A DNA stretch of 39,715 nucleotides from an uncultured Sphingomonadaceae bacterium (GTDB taxonomy: Bacteria > Pseudomonadota > Alphaproteobacteria > Sphingomonadales > Sphingomonadaceae). Of the stretch, positions 26,101 through 33,757 are shown in pieces. The position numbers and the translations under genes are program-made. The stretch is taken from positions 1 through 39,715 of the forward strand of contig CADCVW010000100.1 of NCBI GenBank assembly GCA_902806235.1, in the 5' to 3' direction. The notes below the pieces were generated by a model that saw nothing but the letters and a program-made list of their open reading frames with translations, was not told the origin of the DNA and ran no database searches. The stretch's first letter is position 1. Each line of letters starts with the position of its first letter.

Positions 26101-27606
26101 CTACCCCAGATAATCCTCCGCCAGATCGCTGAACTTCGTGATCTTGCTTTCGAACTTCAGCTTCACCTTGCCGGTAGCGCCGTGGCGCTGCTTCGCCACG
26201 ATCAGCTCCGAGATGCCGTAGGCGCGCTCCATATCGCGCGCCCAGCTCTCGTGCGCTTCGAACGTCTTCGCGTCGTCGCCCTCCGTCGGTCGTTTCGGCT
26301 CGCGCGAGGCGACGTAATATTCCTCGCGGAACACGAACAGAACAATGTCCGCGTCCTGCTCGATCGAACCCGACTCGCGCAGGTCGGACAGCTGCGGCCG
26401 CTTGTCCTCGCGCTGCTCGACCGCACGGGAAAGCTGCGACAGCGCGAGCACGGGCACGCTCAGCTCCTTGGCCAGCGTCTTGAGCCCGCGGCTGATCTCC
26501 GAGATTTCCTGGACGCGGTTGCCGTCGCCCGCCTTGCCCGTGCCCTGCAGCAGCTGGAGATAGTCGACGACGATGAAGCCGATCTTGTGCTGCCGCTTCA
26601 TCCGCCGCGCCCGCGTGCGCAGCGCGGCGATGGTCAGCCCCGGCGTGTCGTCGATGAACAGCGGCAGGTCCTCCAATTCCTGCGCCGCGCGGGCGAGATT
26701 GCGGAACTCCTGCTGGCTGATTTTGCCCATGCGCAGGTTCTCGGACGAAATCCCCGACTGCTCGGACAGGATGCGCGTCGCCAGCTGGTCCGCGCTCATC
26801 TCAAGCGAGAAGAACGCCACCGCCGCGCCGACGGATTTGGCGTGCTCGATGCCGTCCTCGAGATCGCGCACCAGCCGGCGCGCGGCGTTGAACGCCATGT
26901 TGGTGGCCAACGCCGTCTTGCCCATGCCGGGACGCCCGGCGAGGATGAGCAGGTCCGACGCGTGCAGGCCGCCGATCTTGGCGTTGACCGAGTCAAGCCC
27001 GGTGGTGATGCCCGACAGGTTGCCGCCCGAGTTCAGCGCCCGTTCGGCGATCTGCACCGCCATCTTGGTGGCCTGGCCGAAGCTCTTGACGCTCCCCTGC
27101 CCGCCGCCCTCCTCGGCGACCTTGTAGAGTTCGGTCTCCGCCGCCTCGATCTGCGCCTTGGGATCCACCTCCTCCGAGGTGTCCATCGCGCCCTCGACCA
27201 TGCCACGTCCGACGCCGATCAAGGCGCGCAGCAGCGCGAGGTCGTACACCTGCGTCGCGAAGTCGCGCGCGCCGATCACGGCGGCGCCGGAGCCGGTGAG
27301 CTGCCCGAGGTAGCCCGGCCCGCCCAGCGCCCTCATGTCGTCGTCCGCGTCGAACAGCGGGCGTAGCGTGACGGGCGAGGCGATCATGTTGCGGTCCACG
27401 AGCCGTAGGATCTGGTCGTATACGCGCCCGTGCAGCGGATCGAAGAAATGCTCCGGCCGCACCCGCATCTGGATGTCCTCGGCGAGCCGGTTGTCGATCA
27501 TCAGCGCGCCGAGCAGCGCCGCCTCCGCCTCCAGGTTATGCGGGAGCTGGGGCGCGGTCGCGGCGCCGTCCTCCGGGGGAACGACGAGTCGGATCGGTTC
27601 GGCCAT
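26101..27606 (-). CDS. dnaB: Replicative DNA helicase (DnaB)
   Basis: This 501-residue hexameric helicase unwinds DNA at the replication fork. The N-terminal primase-interacting domain starts at LPHNLEAEAALLGALMIDN. The RecA-like motor has Walker A GRPGMGKTAL with Lys230, then FFSLEMSADQLATR, IDDTPGLTI, the Walker B segment IGFIVVDYLQLL, and LALSQLSRAVEQREDKRP followed by LRESGSIEQDAD. The start is the ATG 27604-27606 with AAGG 8 bases upstream; the open frame runs on to a TTG at 27642. A perfect DnaA box lies 68 bases upstream of the start. No intein is present. Confidence 0.97.
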   Translation of the reverse strand: MAEPIRLVVPPEDGAATAPQLPHNLEAEAALLGALMIDNRLAEDIQMRVRPEHFFDPLHGRVYDQILRLVDRNMIASPVTLRPLFDADDDMRALGGPGYLGQLTGSGAAVIGARDFATQVYDLALLRALIGVGRGMVEGAMDTSEEVDPKAQIEAAETELYKVAEEGGGQGSVKSFGQATKMAVQIAERALNSGGNLSGITTGLDSVNAKIGGLHASDLLILAGRPGMGKTALATNMAFNAARRLVRDLEDGIEHAKSVGAAVAFFSLEMSADQLATRILSEQSGISSENLRMGKISQQEFRNLARAAQELEDLPLFIDDTPGLTIAALRTRARRMKRQHKIGFIVVDYLQLLQGTGKAGDGNRVQEISEISRGLKTLAKELSVPVLALSQLSRAVEQREDKRPQLSDLRESGSIEQDADIVLFVFREEYYVASREPKRPTEGDDAKTFEAHESWARDMERAYGISELIVAKQRHGATGKVKLKFESKITKFSDLAEDYLG

Positions 27607-27673
27607 GTCCGCGACCTTGGACCGCTGCGCCCGACTCCTCAAGCGCGCGGCCGGCGAAAGCCGTGGGTCCGCA

Positions 27674-27682
27674 TGTGGATAA
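27674..27682 (-). promoter_or_regulatory. DnaA box upstream of dnaB
   Basis: The nine bases read TTATCCACA on the minus strand, a perfect match to the DnaA box consensus. The site lies in the divergent gap between dnaB and the UPF0262 gene, 68 bases before dnaB. An AT-rich motif like this is unlikely by chance in such GC-rich DNA. It suggests that DnaA controls one or both genes; binding has not been tested. Confidence 0.6.
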
Positions 27683-27710
27683 GCGGCCCGAGCCCCGCTA
27701 TCGCCGCCCG

Positions 27711-28178
27711 ATGCCCGCCGACCCGCGCATCATCGACGTCCAGCTCGACACGCGCACCATCATCTGGCGCAACGCCGACGTCGAGCAAGAGCGGCGCATC
27801 GCGATCTTCGACCTGCTGGAGGAGAACCACTTCGCGCCGGTCGGGCACGACGGCCCGTTCAAGGTGGTGCTGCGCGTGGAGGACAATCGCGTGGCGATCG
27901 ACGTACAGGATGCGGGCGGGGCTCCTCTCGACACCGTCCGCCTCGGCCTCGCCCGCTTTCGCCGCCCGATCCGCGACTACTTCGCTATCTGCGACAGCTA
28001 CTTCCAGGCCGTTCGCGCTTCGACGCCCACGCAGATCGAGACGGTCGACATGGCCCGCCGCGCGATCCACAACGACGCCGCCGAGCTGCTGGTCGAGTGC
28101 CTGGCGGGCAAGATCGAGATCGACTTCGACACCGCCCGCCGCCTCTTCACGCTGATCTGCGTGCTGCACATCAAGTAG
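27711..28178 (+). CDS. UPF0262 family protein
   Basis: The protein is 155 residues from the ATG at 27711; a start 16 codons upstream is also open but overlaps the DnaA box. The family pattern is clear: [51 protein letters not shown] and [21 protein letters not shown]0262 is found mainly in alphaproteobacteria and has no assigned function. The protein is soluble, with no signal peptide. It is divergent from dnaB and upstream of dcd, so a link with nucleotide supply or replication is possible but unproven. Confidence 0.88.
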   Translation: MPADPRIIDVQLDTRTIIWRNADVEQERRIAIFDLLEENHFAPVGHDGPFKVVLRVEDNRVAIDVQDAGGAPLDTVRLGLARFRRPIRDYFAICDSYFQAVRASTPTQIETVDMARRAIHNDAAELLVECLAGKIEIDFDTARRLFTLICVLHIK

Positions 28179-28198
28179 CGGGACCCTCTTCCACTGCC

Positions 28199-28285
28199 CT
28201 CATCCCGGGCTTGACCCAGGACCTACCTTCCTTCTTTCGACGGTGGAGAAAAGGAAGATCGGTTCCGGCTCAAGGCCGGGATGAC
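28199..28285. repeat. Palindromic intergenic repeat (CATCCCGGGCTTGACC type)
   Basis: Arms at 28199-28233 and 28251-28285 are near reverse complements over 35 bases, with ends TCATCCCGG and CCGGGATGA and inner TTCCTT/AAGGAA. Elements of the form GTCATCCCGGGCTTGACC are widespread between genes in sphingomonads and related bacteria. This copy ends directly against the dcd ribosome binding site. Confidence 0.78.
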
Positions 28286-28300
28286 GGAGGTGGTGCGGTG
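28286..28300 (+). promoter_or_regulatory. dcd ribosome binding site and GTG start
   Basis: GGAGG at 28286-28290 lies 7 bases before the GTG at 28298-28300 and begins on the base after the palindromic repeat ends. This decides the start of dcd, as no ATG fits the family N-terminus. Confidence 0.7.
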
Positions 28301-28852
28301 GCAGTTCAGTCCGACCGATGGATCCGCGAGAGGGCGACAGCCGACGGCATGATCGAACCCTTTGTCGAGGCGCAGCGCCGCGACGGGGTAATCAGCTACG
28401 GCCTGTCGTCTTACGGCTACGACGCTCGCGTGGCCGACGAGTTCAAGATCTTCACCAACGTCGACTCGGCGATCGTCGACCCCAAAAACTTTGCGGCGAA
28501 CAGCTTCGTCGACCGCCGCACCAACTGCTGCATCATCCCGCCCAACAGCTTCGCGCTCGCCCGCACCGTAGAATATTTCCGCGTGCCGCGCGACGTGCTG
28601 GTGATCTGCCTGGGGAAGTCCACCTACGCGCGCTGCGGCATCATCGTGAACGTCACCCCGCTTGAGCCCGGCTGGGAGGGGCACGTCACCCTCGAATTCT
28701 CCAACACCACCCCGCTCCCCGCCCGCGTCTACGCCAATGAGGGGGCGTGCCAGTTCCTGTTCCTGCGCGGGAACGAGCCCTGCGAGGTCAGCTACGCCGA
28801 CCGCGCCGGCAAGTACCAGGGCCAGCGCGGAGTCACCCTCCCCCGGCTCTAG
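28298..28852 (+). CDS. dcd: dCTP deaminase (Dcd)
   Basis: The 184-residue enzyme deaminates dCTP to dUTP, the main route to dTMP precursors in many proteobacteria. The start is GTG at 28298. Family features are [35 protein letters not shown], the active-site [10 protein letters not shown] with Arg112 and [12 protein letters not shown] with catalytic Glu133, and a C-terminal [13 protein letters not shown]. Length is usual. The TAG stop shares CTAG (28849-28852) with the stop of the convergent gene on the minus strand. Confidence 0.95.
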   Translation: MAVQSDRWIRERATADGMIEPFVEAQRRDGVISYGLSSYGYDARVADEFKIFTNVDSAIVDPKNFAANSFVDRRTNCCIIPPNSFALARTVEYFRVPRDVLVICLGKSTYARCGIIVNVTPLEPGWEGHVTLEFSNTTPLPARVYANEGACQFLFLRGNEPCEVSYADRAGKYQGQRGVTLPRL

Positions 28853-29403
28853 GCTCCGCAGGTCCACACCCCGCGGAAGCCGCTGCGCGCGCCGCCGCGG
28901 TGCGCCACCTCCACCCGCGCCGCGCGACCGCTGGTCTCGTCGTCCCGCGACACCAGCTGGGCGGAAGGCTCGACGCGGATGAATAGCTCGTCCGCGCTGA
29001 ACCGCCCGCCGCGGACTAGCGCGGGCAGCCCGCCCTCGAAGCGCAGGTGGGTGATCCGCCCGTCGACCTTGGCCACCGCGTCGTCCGCTACCGCGACGAG
29101 CAGCAGCCGCCCGCCCGCCTGCAGGTCGCAGCCCGCGCCGGGCGGCAGCTCGCGCTCGTACTCCGCGCGCGATACCGCCGACAACCGCGGTGCGACCTCG
29201 CCGGCCGCGGGCGCGGAGGCGACCGCCGGCGCGAGCTCCGGCTGCGCTTCGGGCGGCGCGTTGAACGCTTCCAGCTCGGCCGCCGTCGGCCCCGCGGCGA
29301 CCGGCGGCCCGCCGGTCTCCTCCGTCTTCCGCGTTTCCAGGTACAGGACCGCACCCGCGAACAACAGGAGCACGACGCCCAGCGCGGTTAACGCCCTCCT
29401 CAC
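28849..29403 (-). CDS. Membrane-anchored protein of unknown function
   Basis: This 184-residue protein has one N-terminal hydrophobic segment (about residues 3-22, [19 protein letters not shown]), likely an uncleaved anchor or signal peptide. A Pro/Ala-rich low-complexity stretch (about 32-75) comes next, followed by a C-terminal domain with [17 protein letters not shown] and a final VWTCGA that may be joined by a disulfide outside the membrane. No known family is recognised. Its start overlaps the folE stop by 4 bases, so it is coupled to folE, and its stop shares CTAG with dcd. Confidence 0.7.
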   Translation of the reverse strand: MRRALTALGVVLLLFAGAVLYLETRKTEETGGPPVAAGPTAAELEAFNAPPEAQPELAPAVASAPAAGEVAPRLSAVSRAEYERELPPGAGCDLQAGGRLLLVAVADDAVAKVDGRITHLRFEGGLPALVRGGRFSADELFIRVEPSAQLVSRDDETSGRAARVEVAHRGGARSGFRGVWTCGA

Positions 29404-30029
29404 CGCCCCATCAACGCGAGCACCTCGCGCCGGCTGCGCTCGTCGTCGCGGAACGCGCCCATCATCCGGCTGGTGACCATCGCCACCCCCGGCGTGCGCA
29501 CGCCTCGCGCCGTCATGCAGCCGTGGCTCGCCTCGATCACCACCGCGACGCCTGCGGGCTTCAGATGCTTCCAGATGCAGTCGGCGACTTCCGCGGTCAG
29601 CCGCTCCTGCACCTGCAGCCGCCTCGCGAAGCCGTGCAGCACGCGCGCGAGCTTGGAGATGCCGACCACCCGGTCCCTCGGCAGGTAGGCGATCGTTGCG
29701 GTGCCAAGGATCGGCGCCATGTGGTGCTCGCAGTGCGACTGGAACGGGATGTCGCGCAGCATTACGATCTCGTCATAGCCGCCGACCTCCTCGAAGGTGC
29801 GGCTGAGGTGGACGCCGGGATCGTCCTCGTAGCCCGCGCAATATTCCTTCCACGCCCGCGCGACGCGCAGCGGCGTATCAAGCAGCCCCTCGCGCGACGG
29901 GTCGTCGCCCGCCCATTCGATGATGGTCCGCACCGCCGCCGCGACGTGGTCGGGCACGGGAATCCTGGGCGCGGGCTCCACCAGGTCGCCGTCCATCGCC
30001 GCCCGGTTCTCGTCCATGCCGTCCCTCAT
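29400..30029 (-). CDS. folE: GTP cyclohydrolase I (FolE)
   Basis: This 209-residue enzyme opens GTP to dihydroneopterin triphosphate, the first step of folate synthesis. Zinc and catalytic residues are visible in FQSHCEHHMAPILG and EASHGCMTARGV, and the substrate region is ISKLARVLHGFARRLQVQER. The C-terminal VTSRMMGAFRDD is typical. An internal ATG at 30017 (MDENRAAMDGD) is an alternative start, since the first residues are not conserved. The gene follows a tRNA-Arg gene and overlaps the membrane-anchored gene downstream. Confidence 0.96.
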   Translation of the reverse strand: MRDGMDENRAAMDGDLVEPAPRIPVPDHVAAAVRTIIEWAGDDPSREGLLDTPLRVARAWKEYCAGYEDDPGVHLSRTFEEVGGYDEIVMLRDIPFQSHCEHHMAPILGTATIAYLPRDRVVGISKLARVLHGFARRLQVQERLTAEVADCIWKHLKPAGVAVVIEASHGCMTARGVRTPGVAMVTSRMMGAFRDDERSRREVLALMGR

Positions 30030-30030
30030 A

Positions 30031-30107
30031 TGGTGGCCCCGGAGGGACTCGAACCCCCGACCTGCGGTTTAGGAAACCGTCGCTCTATCCGCCTGAGCTA
30101 CGGAGCC
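30031..30107 (-). tRNA. tRNA-Arg, anticodon CCT
   Basis: On the minus strand the 77 bases fold as a full cloverleaf. The acceptor stem GGCTCCG pairs with CGGGGCC, followed by discriminator A and an encoded CCA. The D stem is GCTC/GAGC, the anticodon loop is TTCCTAA with anticodon CCT, and the T arm has GTTCGAGTCC. The first anticodon-stem pair (A27-C43) is a mismatch. The tRNA reads AGG, a rare arginine codon in such GC-rich genomes. Confidence 0.93.
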
Positions 30108-30114
30108 TCGCCCG

Positions 30115-30144
30115 GCGTTACGCCCGCGCGGGCGCGAGCGTCAA
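30115..30144 (-). promoter_or_regulatory. Weak candidate promoter of tRNA-Arg
   Basis: TTGACG on the minus strand (30139-30144) overlaps the stop codon of the DUF1178 gene and lies about 32 bases from the tRNA 5' end. TAACGC follows after 18 bases but matches the -10 poorly. A promoter here is plausible only. Confidence 0.25.
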
Positions 30145-30566
30145 TTCTTCTCCTCGGGCGCGGCCACCGGAAACGGCAGGGGCGCCACCGGGACGCCTTC
30201 TTCCGCCAGCGCCTTCGCCTCGGCTACCGTGGCACGGCCGTGGATGGAGCGGGCCTCCGCCTCGCCGCCGTGGATCGCCCGCGCCTCGTCGGCAAAGCGC
30301 GGGCCGACATATTCGGATTTCGCCAGCATCTCGGCCTGCGCGCGGGCGAGCGTACGGAGCATCGCCTTCACCGCCGCTGGTGGGGGCGCGCTGTTGCCCT
30401 TGGCGGGGACAGCCGGTGCCATGACGGCCTTGCCCACGTCACCGCCGCCGCAGATCGGGCAACTTACCAGCCCCCGCGCGCGCTGGTCGTCGTAGTCGGC
30501 GGAGGAGCCGAACCACGCCTCGAACACGTGGCCAGCGGCGGCGCAGCGGAGGTCGAACACGATCAC
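30141..30566 (-). CDS. DUF1178 family protein
   Basis: The protein is 141 residues from a GTG at 30564-30566, chosen because the family starts with (M)IVFDLRC and because this GTG overlaps the stop of the upstream amidase by 4 bases. The N-terminal zinc ribbon is formed by Cys8 and CPIC (SCPICGGGDVGKAVMAPAV), with HVFEAWFGSSADYDDQ between them. A proline/alanine linker and a charged C-terminal region with DEARAIHGGEAEARSIHG complete the family pattern. Function is unknown. It is the end of the grxC-amidase-DUF1178 unit. Confidence 0.87.
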   Translation of the reverse strand: MIVFDLRCAAAGHVFEAWFGSSADYDDQRARGLVSCPICGGGDVGKAVMAPAVPAKGNSAPPPAAVKAMLRTLARAQAEMLAKSEYVGPRFADEARAIHGGEAEARSIHGRATVAEAKALAEEGVPVAPLPFPVAAPEEKN

Positions 30567-31381
30567 CCGGCCGATATAGGCACGGTCCGGCGGTGCGCGA
30601 GCACGGGCATCCGGCGGCGCACTTCGTCCACCTGGCCCAGGTCGAGGTCGGCGAAGGCGAGTCCTTCGCCCTCGCCCATGTCGAGCATGATCCCGCCCCA
30701 GGGGTCGACCACCAGCGAATGGCCGTAGGTCTCGCGCCCGTCGGCGTGGCGACCCCATTGCGCGGCCGCCACGACGAAGCAGGCGTTCTCAATCGCGCGG
30801 GCGCGAAGCAGCACGTGCCAGTGCGCCTTGCCGGTCGGTGCGGTGAAGGCGGAAGGCACCGCCAGCATCGTCGCCCCCGCCCCGCTTAGCGCTTGGTATA
30901 ACGCGGGGAAGCGCAGGTCGTAGCAGATCGACAGGCCGAGCCGGCCCGCGGGCGTGTCGGCCAGTGCCAGCTCGTCGCCCGCCGCGTAGCTCGCCGATTC
31001 GCGCCAGCTCTCGCCGGACGCGAGGTCCACGTCGAACAGGTGCATCTTGTCGTAGCGCGCGACGACCTCGCCGCGGTCGTCGATGAGGAACGCCCGGTTG
31101 GCCAGCCGCCCGTCGGGACGGCGCAGCGCGAGCGAGCCGAGCTGGACGAAGACGCCCCGCTCGCGCGCCGCCGCGCGCGCCGCGGCGAGGACGAGTTCGT
31201 CGTCCTCCGCGACGATGCTGCCCGCCGCGCGCGCCCGGTCGCGGTCGAGCACCCCGCTCATCTCCGGCGTGAACAGCAGCCGCGCTCCGCTGTCGGCCGC
31301 CTGGGCGATCACGGACGCGATCCGCTCCGCGCTCTCCCGCGGGTCGATCCCCGTGCGGGACTGGAAGAGCGCGATCCGCAA
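30563..31381 (-). CDS. Carbon-nitrogen hydrolase (nitrilase superfamily)
   Basis: The protein is 272 residues from a TTG at 31379-31381, 5 bases after the grxC stop; no ATG or GTG fits the family N-terminus (RIALFQSRTG). The catalytic triad of nitrilase-superfamily amidases is present: Glu40 in LLFTPEMSG, Lys112 in RYDKMHLFDV and Cys153 in SICYDLRFP. The HLFDVDL and ENACFVVAAAQWG segments fit the Nit1/Nit2 branch, which includes deaminated glutathione amidases and omega-amidase. The coupling to glutaredoxin makes a glutathione-related substrate attractive, but this is an inference. Confidence 0.88.
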   Translation of the reverse strand: MRIALFQSRTGIDPRESAERIASVIAQAADSGARLLFTPEMSGVLDRDRARAAGSIVAEDDELVLAAARAAARERGVFVQLGSLALRRPDGRLANRAFLIDDRGEVVARYDKMHLFDVDLASGESWRESASYAAGDELALADTPAGRLGLSICYDLRFPALYQALSGAGATMLAVPSAFTAPTGKAHWHVLLRARAIENACFVVAAAQWGRHADGRETYGHSLVVDPWGGIMLDMGEGEGLAFADLDLGQVDEVRRRMPVLAHRRTVPISAG

Positions 31382-31386
31382 CGCCG

Positions 31387-31644
31387 CTACGCCGCGAGCA
31401 GCGAGTCGAGCCGTCCTTCGCGCTCGAGCGCGGCGAGGTCGTCCGAACCGCCGACGTGGCGGCCGTCGATGAACACCTGCGGCACGGTGGTGCGCCCGTT
31501 CGCGCGGTCGATCATCTCCGCTCGCTTCGCCGGGTCCATGCTGATCTCGTGCTCGGCGTAAGCGACGCCCTTGTCGTCGAGCAGCCGCTTCGCCCGCGCG
31601 CAGTAAGGGCACCAGTCCTTAGTGTAGATCTCGACCTCAGCCAT
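31387..31644 (-). CDS. grxC: Glutaredoxin 3 (GrxC)
   Basis: This 85-residue thiol-disulfide oxidoreductase uses glutathione. The active site is CPYC at residues 12-15 (YTKDWCPYCARAKRLL), the cis-proline segment is RTTVPQVFIDG, and HVGGSDDLAALEREG ends the fold as in GrxC. Its ATG overlaps the end of the comF remnant by 8 bases, which is the usual comF-grxC neighbourhood of sphingomonads. The nitrilase-family gene follows 5 bases after its stop. Confidence 0.95.
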   Translation of the reverse strand: MAEVEIYTKDWCPYCARAKRLLDDKGVAYAEHEISMDPAKRAEMIDRANGRTTVPQVFIDGRHVGGSDDLAALEREGRLDSLLAA

Positions 31645-32353
31645 GTTCGGCTCCCGCTCGTTCTTCTTCGTCCAGAACCCGCGCCCAGCACAAAATGTCC
31701 ACCCGCGCCGCGCCCGCCCGACGGAGGACGCGCGCGCAGGCCCCCGCCGTCGCGCCGCTAGTGTACACGTTGTCGACGAGGACCACGGACCGCCCGGCGA
31801 CCCGCGCCTTGTCTGGCGCCCGGAACGCGCCCTGCATCGCTCGCGCGCGCTGGCCGCGGCTAAGGCCCTTGAGCGACGGCGCGGCCTTGACCCGTTCGAG
31901 CGCGCTCAGGTCGAGCGAGCAAGCGGGCGACGCCTCCGCCAGCGCGCCCGCGATCAGCGCGGCCTGATTGTGGCAGCGCCACCAGATGCGCCAACGGTGG
32001 AGCGGCACGGAGATGAGCAGCGCCGGCGTCTCGGGTAGGTGCCGCGTTATGTAGCCCGCCATCGTCCGCGCGACACCCGGCCGCTAGCCGTATTTCAGCA
32101 TGAGCGCGATCCCGCTCGACACCTCGCCGTAGGCGACGGCCGCGCGCAGCTGGTCAAACGTCGGCATGTCGGCGAGGCATGCGCCGCACTCGGACGCTTC
32201 GCCGCGTTCGTAAGAGAACGGTAGCCCGCAGCGCGCGCAGCACGGGTCGCCCATCAAGCGGAGCTTGCCCCAGCAGGCGAAGCAGTAGCGCCCGTCCGCT
32301 TCCACCACCGCACCGCGGCCGTTGCAGCGCGGCGGTAGCGCGAGGTCGAGCAA
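31637..32353 (-). pseudogene. comF: ComF family phosphoribosyltransferase-like protein, internal stop codon
   Basis: The frame reads from a TTG at 32353 through the ComF zinc-finger part (LPPRCNGRGAVV, YCFACWGKLR, CCARCGLPF, CGACL) to LKYG, and then meets TAG at 32084-32086. It continues in the same frame as RPGVARTMAGYITRHLP through the phosphoribosyltransferase part to 31637. A family member would have an arginine or similar codon at the TAG. Other family positions are also altered: the first zinc CxxC reads CNGR, the usual GFNQ reads CHNQ, and the PRPP loop VDD reads VDN. ComF proteins are associated with DNA uptake. Translation restart at ATG 32062 could still give a C-terminal piece. Confidence 0.82.
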
Positions 32354-32431
32354 GGCGCGGAGGCGCGAGGAGCACGGAGGACACCGCGCAGAGCTTGCCG
32401 CCGCTTCTCACGCCCGGCAAGGGCAGCGGCG

Positions 32432-33280
32432 GTGAGCGAGGATCTTCCTTTCGACCGGCGGCTGCGCCGGCTGCGCCGCGACCGCGCGGCGGCGGCGCCG
32501 GACGGGTCGTCCGACCGTTTCCTGTGGCGGGAGATGACGGACGAGCTGCTCGATCGGCTGGCCTTCGTGCGCCGCCCCTTCGCCCGCGCGCTTGCGATCG
32601 GCGGCGGGACGGGCCTCGTCGAACGACTGCGCGCGTCGGGGCTGGCTGCGTTGGCGGTCGACCCGGGTCACCGCTTCGCCGCCGCGGCCGGCGGCTTGCA
32701 GGGCGACGAGGACCACCTACCCGTCGCCGATGGCGCACTCGACCTTGCGGTCGCCGCCGGCACGCTGGACGGCGTCAACGACCTGCCCGGCGCGCTGCTC
32801 CTCATCCGCCGCGCGCTCAGGCCCGACGGGCTGTTCCTCGGCGCGTTTGTCGGCGCGGGCAGCCTGCCCCGGCTGCGCGCTGCCTTGGCCGAAGCCGAGG
32901 CGCTGGCCGGCGGCGGGGCCGCGCCGCGGCTGCACCCCCAGATCGACGCGCGCAGCGCGGGCGATCTCCTTCAGCGCGCCGGCTTCGCTTTGCCGGTGGC
33001 GGACACGGTGCGAATCGAAGTCCGCTACCGCAGCCTGTTTCGCTTGGTCGCGGACCTGCGCGCGATGGGCGCGAGCAACATCCTCGCCCGCCGCGACAAG
33101 CGCCCGCTCCCCCGCGCGGCGATCGCGCACGCGGCGGCGGCGTTCGCCGCGAGCGGCGAGCCGGAGCGCTTCGAGCTGATCTTCCTGTCCGGCTGGGCGC
33201 CCTCGCCCGACCAGCCCAAGCCCGCCGCGCGCGGCTCCGCCACCCACTCGCTCGCCGACGCGCTCCGCCCCCGAGGCTAG
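32432..33280 (+). CDS. SAM-dependent methyltransferase (BioC/NDUFAF5-like)
   Basis: The protein is 282 residues from a GTG at 32432. The N-terminus (FDRRLRRLRRDRAAAA, then FLWREMTDELLDRLAFVRR) and the class I methyltransferase core (ALAIGGGTGLVERL as SAM motif I, ADGALDLAVAAGTLDGVNDL, and ALRPDGLFLGAFVGAGSLPRLRAAL) resemble the alphaproteobacterial relatives of BioC and mitochondrial NDUFAF5. The last region FELIFLSGWAPSPDQPKPA is typical of this group. The substrate is unknown. It is divergent from the comF remnant, and its stop shares CTAG (33277-33280) with mutT. Confidence 0.85.
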   Translation: MSEDLPFDRRLRRLRRDRAAAAPDGSSDRFLWREMTDELLDRLAFVRRPFARALAIGGGTGLVERLRASGLAALAVDPGHRFAAAAGGLQGDEDHLPVADGALDLAVAAGTLDGVNDLPGALLLIRRALRPDGLFLGAFVGAGSLPRLRAALAEAEALAGGGAAPRLHPQIDARSAGDLLQRAGFALPVADTVRIEVRYRSLFRLVADLRAMGASNILARRDKRPLPRAAIAHAAAAFAASGEPERFELIFLSGWAPSPDQPKPAARGSATHSLADALRPRG

Positions 33281-33684
33281 AGCAGCTCGTCGAGCAGGCC
33301 GAGCAGCGGACGATCAGCGTCCGGCATCGGCAAGCTATACAGTTCCGCCACCCGCGCCCAACGCAGCGCTTCGGCCTCCAGCGGCTCCGGAATGCCGCGC
33401 CACTTGCGGCAAGCGAACAGCAACAGGATCAAATGGCGATCACCGAGCGGGTGGCTGGCGAAGGCTGCGGGGGCCAAGCACGTTTCGTCCGTTTCAATGC
33501 CGAGCTCCTCCCGCAGCTCGCGGCGCAGCGCCTGCTCCGGCCGCTCGCCCGGCTCGAGCTTGCCGCCGGGGAACTCCCACAGGCCGGCGAGCGCCTTCCC
33601 CGCAGGCCGCCGCTGCACGAGCAAGCGTCCGTCCGCGTCGACGAGCGCAGCGGCAGCTACGATCAGGTTTGATTCGCTTGGCAC
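33277..33684 (-). CDS. mutT: 8-oxo-dGTP diphosphatase (MutT, Nudix)
   Basis: This 135-residue Nudix hydrolase removes oxidised guanine nucleotides from the pool. The Nudix box is complete (GGKLEPGERPEQALRREL followed by REELGI), the N-terminal region VAAAALVDADGRLLVQRRPA has the MutT form, and WEFPGGKLE precedes the metal site. The C-terminal ALRWARVAELYSLPMPDADRP is also typical of MutT rather than broader Nudix groups. The stop shares CTAG with the convergent methyltransferase gene. Confidence 0.9.
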   Translation of the reverse strand: MPSESNLIVAAAALVDADGRLLVQRRPAGKALAGLWEFPGGKLEPGERPEQALRRELREELGIETDETCLAPAAFASHPLGDRHLILLLFACRKWRGIPEPLEAEALRWARVAELYSLPMPDADRPLLGLLDELL

Positions 33685-33757
33685 GGTGACGCTCCCTTAA
33701 CTTGCCGTCTTTACCGATAGGAGAATGCAAGCCGAACGAGCGAAGGACGACCGCGCT

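Noticed and set aside
33697-33712. Possible CtrA-type site (TTAA-N7-) before the Flp genes
   Set aside because: The second half reads TCTT rather than TTAA, so the match is too weak, although pilin genes are CtrA targets in Caulobacter.
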